Shown: positions 35,389-45,312 of the stretch, one piece after another
Layout: each line of letters begins with the position of its first letter
Numbering within the stretch: the stretch's first letter is position 1
Assembly: GCA_963745175.1 (NCBI GenBank)
Contig: CAVUWK010000013.1
Span: forward strand, 62,001 to 126,000
Reading direction: 5' to 3'
Length of the DNA stretch: 64,000 bases
Origin: Bog-473 sp963745175
GTDB lineage: Bacteria > Actinomycetota > Acidimicrobiia > Acidimicrobiales > RAAP-2
The notes under the pieces: model-generated
Seen by the model: only the letters and a program-made list of their open reading frames with translations
Database searches by the model: none
Told to the model about the DNA's origin: nothing
Program-made: the position numbers and the translations under genes

Positions 35389-36546
35389 ATGCGCGTGCTC
35401 CATCTGATCGACAGCCTCGCCCCGGCCGGCGCTGAGCGCTCGTTGGCTGATATGACGCCGCATCTGATCGAGCACGGCCTGGACCTCGGAATCGTCGTCC
35501 TGCACGAACGGCCGGGCCTGGCCGACGAGGTGCGCGCGGCGGGCGCCTCTGTTGATGCGCTCGGAGGCTCGAATCGGGTGACCTGGGTGCGCCAGGCCAC
35601 CAAGCTCATTAGGTCCCGCCGGCCGGATCTGGTCCACACGACGCTCTTCGACGCCGACTTGGTGGGTCGCACGGCCGCCAGATTGGCCGGCGTGCCAGTG
35701 GTATCGAGTCTGGTGAGCACTCCCTATGGGATTGAGCATCGGACGGAAGCAGGTCAGCGTGCCATGAAGCTCCGCGCTGCTCAACTGGCGGACATCACCA
35801 CGTCCCGCTTAGTCCGTCGGTTCCGAGCCGTTTCACAGGTGGTCAAGGATGCTGCGGTCGAACGGTTGCACCTCAGGGCGGACCTCATCGAGGTCATCCC
35901 CGAAGGCCGCGACCCGGCTCGTCTCGGCCGTGCCACCGTGGCACGGAGATCAGCGGCGCGCGCACGTCTGCAGGTGGTCAACGAACCGGTTGTTCTCGCC
36001 GTGGCCCGGCATGAACCCCCGAAGGGGTTGGACCTTTTGCTGCGGTCCGTCCCCGCTTTGTTGGTGGTCTGTCCGGAGGTTCAGGTGGTTGTGGCGGGAC
36101 AGCACGGGCGTTCGTCGGCCGAGTTGATGTCGATCATCGATGAACACGACTTGGCTGGGTCGGTACGCCTGCTCGGCCACCGCGACGATGTCGCCGAGCT
36201 CTTCTGTGCTGCCGACGTCTTCGTCCTTCCGTCCCGGCGTGAGGGCATCCCCGGGGTCGTGCAGGAGGCCATGGCCCTCGAGGTTCCGATCGTGGCCAGC
36301 GACATCGCTCCGGTGCGAGAGGCGCTTGGTGACCCGTCCCTGGCGGAATTGTTCCGTCCAGGGGACATCGAAGGCCTGGCGGCCGCGGTGGCCAAGGTGA
36401 TCAAGGATCCTGCCGCCGGCCGGCGGCGCGCCACCCAGGCCCGTGAAAGGTTCATCGCCGAGTACGACGTGGCCGGCGTGGCCGAGCGAATCTTGGCCTT
36501 CTACCAGACCGCACTCGAGGGGCCTGTCGGCCCAGGCCGAAAATGA
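35389..36546 (+). CDS. Glycosyltransferase family 4
   Basis: The 385-residue GT-B enzyme begins MRVLHLIDSLAPAGAERSLA, a nucleotide-sugar GT4 start. The N-terminal fold includes RRPDLVHTTLFDADLVGRTA. The donor side has VVLAVARHEPPKGLDLLLRS, VVVAGQHGRSS, and LPSRREGIPGVVQEAMALEV with the E-x7-E pattern. ATG 35389 is chosen over longer in-frame options because the fold begins immediately after it; a TAGGTT -10 lies 11 bases upstream. Confidence 0.88.
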   Translation: MRVLHLIDSLAPAGAERSLADMTPHLIEHGLDLGIVVLHERPGLADEVRAAGASVDALGGSNRVTWVRQATKLIRSRRPDLVHTTLFDADLVGRTAARLAGVPVVSSLVSTPYGIEHRTEAGQRAMKLRAAQLADITTSRLVRRFRAVSQVVKDAAVERLHLRADLIEVIPEGRDPARLGRATVARRSAARARLQVVNEPVVLAVARHEPPKGLDLLLRSVPALLVVCPEVQVVVAGQHGRSSAELMSIIDEHDLAGSVRLLGHRDDVAELFCAADVFVLPSRREGIPGVVQEAMALEVPIVASDIAPVREALGDPSLAELFRPGDIEGLAAAVAKVIKDPAAGRRRATQARERFIAEYDVAGVAERILAFYQTALEGPVGPGRK

Positions 36547-36610
36547 GCGAGGTCAAGCCTCTGGGTCCCTTCGGCGACGGTCGAGTACCTCCGAGTGCGA
36601 GCTCTGCAGA

Positions 36611-37447
36611 GTGACAGCTCTCAGCGTCGTCATTCCCGCCCTCGACGCTGAACCCTGGCTGGGGGAGCAACTGGACGCCCTGGCTTCGCAGGTGACCGAC
36701 TTCGCGTGGGAGGTGATCTTGGCCGACAACGGTTCACGTGATCAGACCAAGGCAGCGTTCGAGCGCTCCTCCTCGCGCCTGCCCGCGAGCACCTGGGTCG
36801 ACGCTTCGGACCGGGCGGGTCAGGCCCACGCCCGGAACGTGGGAGCCAAGCTGGCCCGAGGTGGCTTCCTCGTGTTCGTCGATGCCGACGACGTCGTCGC
36901 CCCCGGATACCTCGCCGCCATGCACGCCGCCTTGTGCTCGCATGCGCTGGTGGCGGCCCGCCTGGACGACGGGACCTCGAGCGCGTCAGACCCTGAAGAG
37001 GAGCTCCAGCCGTATCTCGGGTTCCTCCCGGCCGCAGCCGGGGGGTCCCTGGGCGTGCGCCGTGAGTTGTTCGAGGAGCTCGGAGGCTTCGACTGCGATC
37101 TTCCCCCGGCCGAGGACGTCGATCTGTGCTGGCGGGCGCTGCTTGGCGGGCACGAGCTGGTTCGAGTGTCCGAGGCGGTGATGTGGTACCGCCAGCGAAG
37201 CACCCTGAGAGCGGTGTTCCGTCGAGCCTTCCGGTACGCGGCCATCCGGCCTCTGCTGTATCGCCGGTACCGCCAGGCTGGGATGCCCCGCCGCCACGGG
37301 GTCGTGGCGTTGCGTTTCCAGCTGGGCGTGGTGCCGGTGGCCCTCAAGATCCGGTCGCGGGCCGACCTGTCGGATTGGGTCGCGCTCGTGGCCGTCCGTG
37401 TCGGCCACCTGCGCGGGAGCCTCCGTTATCGGGTTTGGTACCCGTAG
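36611..37447 (+). CDS. Glycosyltransferase family 2
   Basis: The 278-residue protein carries ALSVVIPALDAEPWLGEQLD, VILADNGSRDQTKAAF, FVDADDVVAPGYLAAMHAA, PPAEDVDLCWRALLGG and RPLLYRRYRQAGMPRRHG. The C-terminal RVGHLRGSLRYRVWYP corresponds to the RVGL-GS-R-RV-YL tail of its three paralogues. GTG 36611 is the first start after the preceding gene and begins right at the fold. Its end overlaps the opposing GT2-GT4 gene. Confidence 0.86.
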   Translation: MTALSVVIPALDAEPWLGEQLDALASQVTDFAWEVILADNGSRDQTKAAFERSSSRLPASTWVDASDRAGQAHARNVGAKLARGGFLVFVDADDVVAPGYLAAMHAALCSHALVAARLDDGTSSASDPEEELQPYLGFLPAAAGGSLGVRRELFEELGGFDCDLPPAEDVDLCWRALLGGHELVRVSEAVMWYRQRSTLRAVFRRAFRYAAIRPLLYRRYRQAGMPRRHGVVALRFQLGVVPVALKIRSRADLSDWVALVAVRVGHLRGSLRYRVWYP

Positions 37448-39403
37448 AGGGCGACGAGCTTCTGGACGATGGGCGCAGGCGCGAAGGCTGTCGCGCGCTT
37501 CCGCCCGGAAGCGCCCAGCCTGCGGCGGAGATCCTCGTCGGCAATGAGGCGGCGCAGCGCTTCGGCCGCCGCGGCTGCATCTGCCGGTGGCACCAGCAGT
37601 CCCGCGGCTCCGGCCCCCTCCCCGAGGAGGTCCCGCAAGGGCGGGATGTCGCTGGCCACGACCGGCAGGCCGTTCACCATGGCCTCGGCTGCCACCCGGC
37701 CGAACGATTCCGAGAGTGAAGGGCAGACGACGATGTCGCAGCGCGCGTAGGCCTCCCTCACGTCGAGCAACTTCCCTGGCACTTGAGCGAGAGCCTCCAA
37801 CTCGGGCCACACCTCGGGCAGCATGGTCTGCGGCCCGGCGTAGATGAGCCATTCGACTTCGCTGTCGACGGCACGGATGATCGCCGGCAAGAGATGAAAA
37901 CCCTTGTAGCGGGCCGGGGTGCCCAGATAAGCGATCGTGATCCGGGAGTGGGTGGCTCGCGCGACCGCGACGACGTCGGCGGGGTCTATCGGGTTCGGGA
38001 CCACTTCGATGCGGTCCATGGGGGCGAGGCCGGCCTCGGCGAGTGACCTCTGGGCGTACTCCGAGACCGCCGCGAACCGGGTTCGGGGTACCAGCCTTGA
38101 AAGCAGCGGCGCCAGGCGGCAGGCCCAAGGTGACACGGACCACTCATGCATCCAGACCACGACCGGTACCCGCGTCACCACCGCTGCCAGGGTCACAAGG
38201 TTGCGCTCCGCCAGCCCATTGGCGTGAATGGCGACGAGTCGGTGCCGATGGCGCCAAGCCCACGCCCCGATCGTCAGCGACGCCGATAGTCGGGAGGCCA
38301 GCCGCGAGCGGCCCTGCTCCGCGACCGGGATCAGCTCGTCGACCAACTGCCGCTGTTCCAGGAATTCGGTAAACGTGGTATCGGCAGGGCAAGCCACCGC
38401 CCGTGACACGCCGTCGAGGTGGGCGAGGACGGTCGCCAGGCTGCGCATGGAGCCTCCCAACCCCGGGGCGATCGCCACGGACAACAGGACTGGCTCGCCT
38501 CCGGCGTCCTGCGCCCAGAGCTGTTGGCCCAGCGCCGGCACCGTCGACGCCATCAGTCGGGCCACGTGTCGCCACTGTCGAGGTTCGGATTTGAGCGCGG
38601 CGACGAAGTGCCGACGGGCCGGGCCGAACTGTCGGCGACGGGCCAAGTCGACGCCGACCATTGCCTGGTACGACCCCCACAGATGGGGCAGCACCCGCCG
38701 GCAGTCCTGATGGTGGGTCAGCACGTAGCGCGCGCTTTCGATGCGGGCGGATCCGTAGCCGCGCTCCACCGGCCTGGCGATGCACGACCACCAAAGGCTG
38801 GGCGACGAAGCTGAGGCGCGGCGGGTTCGGTTGGCAGAGCAGCCTGATGGCCAGCTCGGTGTGCTGGCCGTAGCGGATCGCAGTGGCGTATCCGCCCGAG
38901 TCCAGGAAGCGCCTCGTCTCGAACGCCACCTGACCGGCCTCGAAATGGTCGACGATCTCGTCGAGGCCAGGGGAGTCGGGAACCCAGGAGGACGAGCTTC
39001 CGTCTTCGAGGAGCTCACGGCCGCAGAGAACCAGTTCCGCCCGCCCCGCGACCAGGTCGGCTACCAGGAGCTCGAGCCAGTTTGCCTTGACCTCGTCGTC
39101 ACTGTCCAAGAACGTCAGAAAGCGCCCCCGCGCTTCCGACGCACCCGTGTTGCGGGCCGCAGATTCGCCGCGGTTCTCCTGGAAGTGGCATGAGAGCCTG
39201 GGGTCCTCGAAGCCCTCCAGGACCTCCGATGTCTCGTCGTTGGATCCGTCGTCGACGACGATGACCTCGAAGTCGACGAAGGTCTGCGCCAGCACGCTCC
39301 GGAGAGCCCTCGCTACCAGCTGGGCCCGGTTCCACGTGGGAATGACGACGCTGATCGTCGGGTCGAGGGTGGTGGCACGCCCACCGATCTCCAGATCGTG
39401 CAC
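37426..39403 (-). CDS. Apparent GT2-GT4 two-domain glycosyltransferase, one frameshift near 38770
   Basis: The N-terminal 230 residues are GT2 (TISVVIPTWNRAQLVARALR, VIVVDDGSNDETSEVLEG, FLTFLDSDDEVKANWLELL). The reading then shifts frame after LVVVHRQ and resumes at VERGYGSARIESARYVLTHH. It continues without a stop into a GT4 domain (LLSVAIAPGLGGSMRSLATV, AVSEYAQRSLAEAGL, ITIAYLGTPARYKGFHLLPA, CPSLSESFGRVAAEAMVNGL). Corrected length is about 658 residues. It may be a true fusion that adds two sugars, or two genes whose boundary was lost; a weak GGAGG near the GT4 start keeps the second option open. The GTG start follows the upstream GT4 stop by one base. Confidence 0.7.
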
Positions 39404-39404
39404 G

Positions 39405-40576
39405 CTAGTGCGTCCCTCTGCCACGAACTCGGCCCGCGCGTGATCTCGTGTCAGCGGCGATGTGTTCCACGGCGGCGACGAAATCGGCCGCTGGGAATTG
39501 CTCGCGAGCCCGCACCGCCGCCGTGCCACCGAGGCGGGACCGTTCTTTCGGATCTCGCAACAGGCTCATCACCGCGTTCGCGGCACGACCGACGTCCAGC
39601 GGGGGCACCAGCCTGCCGGCGTCTCCGATCTGACTCGGGACATCCCCGACGGCGAAGGCAACCAGGTCCTGCCCAGGTGCATCGCTTCGAGGACGACGAG
39701 CGGGAACGGATCGACACGCGACGTGAGCGTGAAGACGTCAAGCGCCGCGAGCAACGGGTACGGGTTTTCGAGCGAGCCGGTGAAAGTCACGCGTTGGCGG
39801 AGATCGTGGGTTGCCGCCCACTCGGCGAAGTTCGCCGGAGGGTCAGCCCCGATCCAGACAAAGTGCGGATCGAGGTCGGCCACTTCGGGGGCGATCCGGG
39901 CCACCATCTCCAGCCACAGATCGATTCCCTTGCTCGCACTGGCGGATCCGCACGCACCGACGAGGACGCCAGCAGCCGGGAGCGCCGGGCCCCCGCGACG
40001 GCGGGCCAGCTCGAGGATCCGGCTGCCGTCGGGAACGGACGGGAGGTACACCACGTCCGTCGGGGGACGACGGGTGAGGGCGGCGAGGTCAGAGCAGACC
40101 CGCGGCGCGCATCCGACGAGGACGGTCCTCTGCCATTGCCCGTCCAGGTTGTAGCGCTTGAGAACCTCGGCCATCCAGTCTCGTGACTCGTGCGAGTGGA
40201 GCACCACGCCCAGACCCCGGCGGAGGCCCGGATTGACGTAGCAGGCGCTCACGACCGTGTTGCACCAGATGACGTCGGGCCGTTGCCACAGGATCACGAG
40301 CGCGGCGCTGAACTGTTCGAGGTGGTTGGCCAGAGGTCGGGTCGGTGGCCACCTGCGAAGAAGCACGCGCAGACGACGGAGCGGTTCGGTGAGCACCTTT
40401 GCCCCGCTGGCGGCAAACTCGGCTCGGAGCGGGCCGGGCCAGCGCAGGACGACGCGACGGTCCCACTCGCTCTCGTCCAACGCCTGAGTGATCTCGACGG
40501 CGACCCGTGGCGCCCCGGTGCGCGATGCTTCGTGGGAAACAATCAGAATCCGCGGCCGACGAAATCGGGTGCTCAC
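39405..40576 (-). CDS. Glycosyltransferase family 4, one frameshift near 39675
   Basis: The protein begins RRPRILIVSHEASRTGAPRV, with a typical GT4 first strand and the GAPR loop. Donor-side blocks are VLVGACGSASASKGIDLWLE, RVTFTGSLENPYPLLAALD and LTSRVDPFPLVVLEAMHLG. Adding one base in the G-run near 39675 links to DLVAFAVGDVPSQIGDAGRL and VPPLDVGRAANAVMSLLRD, giving about 390 residues. GTG 40576 is chosen because the fold starts a few residues later. It is divergent from the nucleotide-sugar dehydrogenase. Confidence 0.78.
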
Positions 40577-40676
40577 GCTTGCCCGCCCCGCCCGGCCCTC
40601 ACCGGCCCGACGATACTGGGACCCCGCACTGGCTACCATCTGCCGGCGGTTGGTCACCACATGGAAGGAGTCACCC

Positions 40677-41952
40677 GTGCCGTTGGTGGTGGTCGTCGGT
40701 CAGGGCTATGTCGGACTGCCACTCGCTATGCGGGCAGCGGAGGTTGGCCACCGAGTGGTGGGCTTCGACACCGACGAGGCGCGCACGGCCAGGCTGGCGG
40801 CGGGGGACTCCTACATCGACGACGTGCCGTCGGCGCAGCTCAAGGCCGCGCTGACCACCGGTCGCTACATGGCGACGCGGGATGAAAAGGCGTGCGAGGG
40901 ATTCGACGTGGCCCTCATCACGGTGCCGACCCCGTTGAAGGAAGGGGTGCCCGACCTGTCTTTCATCGAGGATGCCGGAGCCATGCTGGCCCGCCACCTG
41001 CGCTCCGGGGCGACCGTGGTCCTCGAATCCACCACCTATCCGGGAACCACCGTCGAGCTGCTGGTCCCGATCCTCGAAGCAGGCTCCGGGTTGGTGGCTG
41101 GAGATGCCTTTCACGTCGGCTACAGCCCCGAGCGCATCGATCCGGGCAACCCGACCTGGGGGCTGGTCAACACACCGAAAGTGGTGTCGGGCATCGACGC
41201 CGCGTCGCTGGCATCGGTGCAGACCTTCTATGACGGGCTGGTCCAGGCCACGGTGGCGGTCAGCCGGACCCAGGAAGCCGAGCTCGTGAAGTTGATCGAG
41301 AACACCTATCGCCATGTGAACGTGGCTCTGGTCAACGAGCTGGCCATGTTCGCGTCGGACCTCGGCATTGACATCTGGGAATCCCTGGACGCGGCCGGGA
41401 CGAAGCCGTTTGGATTCACCCGCTTCAACCCAGGACCGGGCGTCGGCGGGCACTGCCTTCCGGTGGATCCGAGCTATCTGTCATGGCAGGTGAAGCGACG
41501 CGCCGGCCAAGCCTTTCGCTTCGTCGAGCTGGCGAATGACATCAACGACCACATGCCGGACTACGTGGTTCGCCGCCTCATGATGGCGTTCAACCGGAGA
41601 AAGCAGATCGATCAACGGGAGCCGCGTCCTCCTCCTCGGGCTGGCGTACAAACCCAACACGGGAGACGCCCGGGAGTCGCCCGCTCTCGTCGTGGCTGAC
41701 CGTTTGATCGGCCTGGGCGCCGAGGTCGGCGCCATCGATCCGCACATTGAGCGCAGCCGGATGGATGCACGTATCCGGCTGTGCGATCTCACCTCCGAGG
41801 AGCTGAGCGCGGCGGATGCGGTCGTCGTGCTGACCGACCACGACATCTTCGATTGGGATCTCGTGCGCCAGCACTCCCGGTTCATCTTCGACACCCGGCA
41901 CCGACTTACCGGCGACCAACGTCGAGCAGCTCTGATCCGCCGTGGCGCTTGA
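40677..41952 (+). CDS. UDP-N-acetylhexosamine 6-dehydrogenase-like (WbpA/WecC group), one frameshift near 41605
   Basis: The enzyme oxidises a nucleotide sugar at C6 to the uronic acid with two NAD+. The start LVVVVGQGYVGLPLAMRAAE is the NAD fold. TVPTPLKEGVPDLSFIEDA, STTYPGTTVELL and ENTYRHVNVALVNELAMFA follow, and the active-site Cys lies in GPGVGGHCLPVDPSYL. The ENTYRHVN-ALVNE block points to the N-acetylamino-sugar group rather than UDP-glucose dehydrogenases. Removing one base near 41605 joins the C-terminal domain (GLAYKPNTGDARESPALVVA), giving about 424 residues. GGAAGGAG lies 6 bases before GTG 40677. Confidence 0.85.
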
Positions 41953-41955
41953 GCG

Positions 41956-43230
41956 TCAGCTGGCGCTTGTCGGCAGACCGGGCGAGTCGGAGCCGATGTC
42001 CGAAGAGGACGCAGCTGCGTCGCGACCGTTGGTCGACGGGCCGCGCTCCCAGTGCGCGTCGACGTAGACAGGTGACAGGCGCATCACGCCGGGGAGACCG
42101 GGATCGAGATCGGCGCCGAGCAGCTGGAAGTTGGCCACCGGGTGCCACGGCGTGAGGTCGGCACCGACTGTGTCCGTGACGGCGACCCAGACGGAGTACT
42201 GCCCCCGAGGGAGCGGAAGGTCGTCGACCGTGCAGGTGCTCAGGTTCACGCCCGCGTCGAGGAAGAGCTCCCGGGAGAGCGAGAACACCGGCGCCGCCGA
42301 GCCTTCGCTCACCCCGATGAACGCCACCACCCGCTGCTCGCGGGCCGAGGTCAGCTGCAGGTCGATCCGAATGGGGCCCCGCGTGCGGGGTGCCTCGCCG
42401 TTATGGCCGACCACGGCAGCCGTGATCCCGACCACGCCTTCCTCGATGCTGCCCGCCTCGGCCGACGACTCGATGTGGCGGCGGTAGGCGGCCAGCGACT
42501 CCCGGACCGGGCCGTCGGCCTGCACTTCCCCGTTGCGGAGCCACAGGCCCCGATTGGAGATCGATTCCACGCTGGCTAGGTCGTGAGAGACGAAGACCAG
42601 GGTGGTGCCCTCGTTGAGCACCGCCCGCATGCGGTCCAGGCACCGCTGCTGGAAGGTGGCGTCGCCCACAGCGAGCACCTCGTCGACGAGGAGGATGTCG
42701 GGCTGGAGGAACGCCGCCACGGCGAAGCCGAGGCGCATGGCCATGCCGCTCGAATAGAACTTGAGCTGGCGGTCGACGGCGTCGGCGAGATCGGCGAAGT
42801 CGACGATGGCGTCGAAGCGACGAGCGATCTCGGGCCGACGCAGGCCCAGGATGGATCCGTAGAGGAAGATGTTCTCCCGGCCTGTCAGGTCGGGATGGAC
42901 GCCTGCCCTGACCTCAATGAGGGCACCGACCCGTCCACTGATCCCCACGGAGCCGGCCGAGGGGTACATGACACGGGTCAGGATCTTGAGCAAGGTGGAC
43001 TTGCCTGAGCCGTTGGCGCCGAAGAGTCCTATTGCCTCGCCGGGCTCGATCTCCAGGTTCAGGTCGCGCAGCGCCCAGCGCCAACGGCGGGGGTCTTGGC
43101 GCCCGTGCAGGCGGTCAGTGAGGCGGGCTACCTCGTCGCGCAGCACCGGACGGGATCGGTCGGCGTGGAAGCGCTTCCAGAGCTGATCGACCACGATCGC
43201 CCCGGGTCGGATGGGCTGCGAGCTGGTCAT
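41956..43230 (-). CDS. wzt: Polysaccharide ABC exporter ATPase with C-terminal Wzt-like domain
   Basis: Walker A is GLFGANGSGKSTLLKI, the family-typical signature is FYSSGMAMRLGFAVAAFLQP, Walker B is DILLVDEVLAVGD, and the switch His is in VFVSHDLASVESI. After residue 270 a beta-rich tail (RIDLQLTSAREQRVVAFIGV, GQYSVWVAVTDT) corresponds to the glycan-binding domain that lets Wzt recognise the modified chain end. ATG 43230 is internal to a longer frame but overlaps the permease stop by four bases. With the permease it exports a finished undecaprenyl-linked polymer. Confidence 0.9.
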   Translation of the reverse strand: MTSSQPIRPGAIVVDQLWKRFHADRSRPVLRDEVARLTDRLHGRQDPRRWRWALRDLNLEIEPGEAIGLFGANGSGKSTLLKILTRVMYPSAGSVGISGRVGALIEVRAGVHPDLTGRENIFLYGSILGLRRPEIARRFDAIVDFADLADAVDRQLKFYSSGMAMRLGFAVAAFLQPDILLVDEVLAVGDATFQQRCLDRMRAVLNEGTTLVFVSHDLASVESISNRGLWLRNGEVQADGPVRESLAAYRRHIESSAEAGSIEEGVVGITAAVVGHNGEAPRTRGPIRIDLQLTSAREQRVVAFIGVSEGSAAPVFSLSRELFLDAGVNLSTCTVDDLPLPRGQYSVWVAVTDTVGADLTPWHPVANFQLLGADLDPGLPGVMRLSPVYVDAHWERGPSTNGRDAAASSSDIGSDSPGLPTSAS

Positions 43231-44089
43231 GCGATGTCGGCGAAGCCTGTCTCGAGCCGCTTGAAGACGGCGTAGCCAGCGAGGAGCCACGCCACCGAAG
43301 CCAGTGCGGCCAGCCCAAGGAGGTCCCACTGCGGTGCGAGCCCGTACAACACGGTTCGGCGGAAGTCCTGGATCACCGGCCCGAGGGGGTTCAAGACCGC
43401 GTAGAAGGGCAGCAGCCTGGCCGGGATCACAGTCAAGGAGTATGCGACCGGGGTCGCGAACAACCCGACCTGGACGGCCAGCGGCACGACGTAGCGGACG
43501 TCACGCAGGTAGATGAGCACGGCGGCGCAGAAGAGGGTGACCCCGACCGTGAACGCCAACAACACGGCGATCAACAGGGGGACCCAAAGACTGGTCAGCT
43601 TCGGCGGGTAGCGATAGATCGCGAACAGGACGAAGAGCACCAGGGTGGACACGAGGGCGTCGAAGGCGGCACCGGCGATGGTGGCGATCGGGAAGACCTC
43701 CCGGGGGCAATAGACCTTGTTGAGGAGCGTCATGTTGGTCAGGAGGCTCGCGCTGCCGAGCGAGAGCGCTTCGGCGAAAAAGGTCCACGGCACCAATGCG
43801 ATGTAGGAGAACAACGGGTACGGTGCACCCCCGGTGTTGAAGTGGCCGGCGCCGCGAAGAAGAGGGTGAAGACCAGCATGAAGGTCACCGGGCCGACGAC
43901 GGACCAGCCGAAACCGAGCACCGTTTGCTTGTAGCGGATGCGCAGGTCCCGCTCGAGCAGCGTCCGGGTGAGCTCCCGTGACTGCCACAGCTCGGCCAGG
44001 GCTTGCCGGTAGCTCAGGCGGCGCCGGAAGCGGATACCAGGCGGCGGGCCGACCTCAGGCACGGTCACGTCGACTCCCGTTGCCGTCAT
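43227..44089 (-). CDS. wzm: Polysaccharide ABC exporter permease, one frameshift near 43850
   Basis: The N-terminal part has ALAELWQSRELTRTLLERDL and RIRYKQTVLGFGWSVVGPV, the standard opening of Wzm permeases, and is followed by about six membrane helices. The two halves meet at LFFAGAGHFNTGGAPYPLFS after adding one G near 43847-43853, giving about 287 residues. Later blocks are PWTFFAEALSLGSASLLTN, VFPIATIAGAAFDALVSTLV and VVPLAVQVGLFATPVAYSLT. It overlaps wzt by four bases. Confidence 0.86.
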
Positions 44090-44126
44090 CGCCGTCCGCC
44101 CTCCCAGTTTTCCCACGCCACGTGCA

Positions 44127-44136
44127 ATTCTACGCT
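44127..44136. promoter_or_regulatory. Divergent -10 hexamers for wzm and the GT4 gene
   Basis: On the plus strand TACGCT (44131-44136) ends 8 bases before ATG 44145, implying a leaderless message. On the minus strand TAGAAT (44132-44127) lies 37 bases before the wzm ATG, which has a purine-rich GGGAGGGCGG region. The two hexamers overlap by two base pairs. Confidence 0.45.
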
Positions 44137-44144
44137 GACCCACC

Positions 44145-45231
44145 ATGGTGACAGGAGACGGGCCCCCCAGCCGCATTCTGCACGTCGTGGCGTCCACTGA
44201 CCGCCGGGGTGCCGAGACCGCCGCGATCGACCTGGCCCGGGCGCTCGAGGACCTCGGGCGTGGCGGCGTGGTGGTGGCGCTGGCCCCCGGTGACGCCGGG
44301 GGTCTCGACATCCCCGTGCTCGGCCCAACCCGTTTCTCCCCCCTCGGCCTGGCTGGCCTGCGCCGGCACGGCCGTCGTTCCGCCGCCGTGATCGCCCATG
44401 GCTCCAGCACCCTGCCGGCCGTCGCCGCGGCCACGCTCGGCACCGGGGTGCCCTTCGTGTACCGCAGCATCGGCGACCCGCGCGCCTGGGTCACGACCGC
44501 CGCCCGCAGGGCCAGGGTGCGGGCCGCGGCGGCTCGAGCGGCCGCGGTCGTGGCGCTGTGGTCGGGATCGGCTGTGACCTGGCACGAGATGCTCGGGGTG
44601 CCGGCGGCGCGGCTCGTCGTCATCCCCAATGCGGCTTCGATCGCCGAATTCTCACCAGCTGATGACCCGGCCCGCCGAGCGGCGCGGCTGACGCTCGGTC
44701 TCGATTCCCGACGCCACCATCGCGCTGTACCTGGGCGCCCTCAGCCGCGAGAAGCGGGTGGATCTGGCCATCGAGGCGACAACCCGGCTGCCCGAACTGA
44801 ACCTGGTGATTGTCGGCGACGGGCCCGAGCGGGCCCGGCTGGAGGCCATGGCGGGCGCGGCGGCGCCGGGCCGCGTGCACTTCTTGGGCCAGACAACGCA
44901 GCCACAATTCGCACTGGCCGCTGCCGACATGGTCGTGCTGCCGAGTGACACAGAGGGTCAGCCGCGTGTGGCCGTCGAGGCAGGCCTCTCGGGCCTCCCG
45001 GTGGTGGCCACCGCGGTGGGAGGAGTGGGCGAGATCATCGAGGAGGGGCGCACGGGGCTCCTGGTCCCGCCTGGGGATGCGTCGCGATTGGCCGAAGCCA
45101 TGCGGATAGCCCTGGCCGCGCGGGAGCGGATGGGTGCGGCCGCCCGGCAGCACTGCGCCGCCCGGTTCGACCTCTCGACGGTTGCACTGCAGTGGCGCAC
45201 GCTGTTGGATTCAGTGATCGCTGACGCTTGA
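44145..45231 (+). CDS. Glycosyltransferase family 4, one frameshift near 44706
   Basis: The N-terminal fold has RILHVVASTDRRGAETAAID, and the donor fold has VRVHFLGQ-type blocks (GRVHFLGQTTQPQFALAAAD, LPSDTEGQPRVAVEAGLSGL, VGGVGEIIEEGRTGLLVPPG). The halves join when one base is dropped near GATTCCCGAC (44703-44712), restoring PDATIALYLGALSREKRVDL and about 361 residues. The small size and RGAE loop are common in GT4 enzymes of polysaccharide loci. Specificity is unknown. Confidence 0.8.
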
Positions 45232-45312
45232 GGGCCCCAATTTTTGACCCCTGAGTGGCTCTGCGGACCACAAACCGTCCGGTAGCCTTCCTGGAATGGA
45301 GCGGGCGATCGG

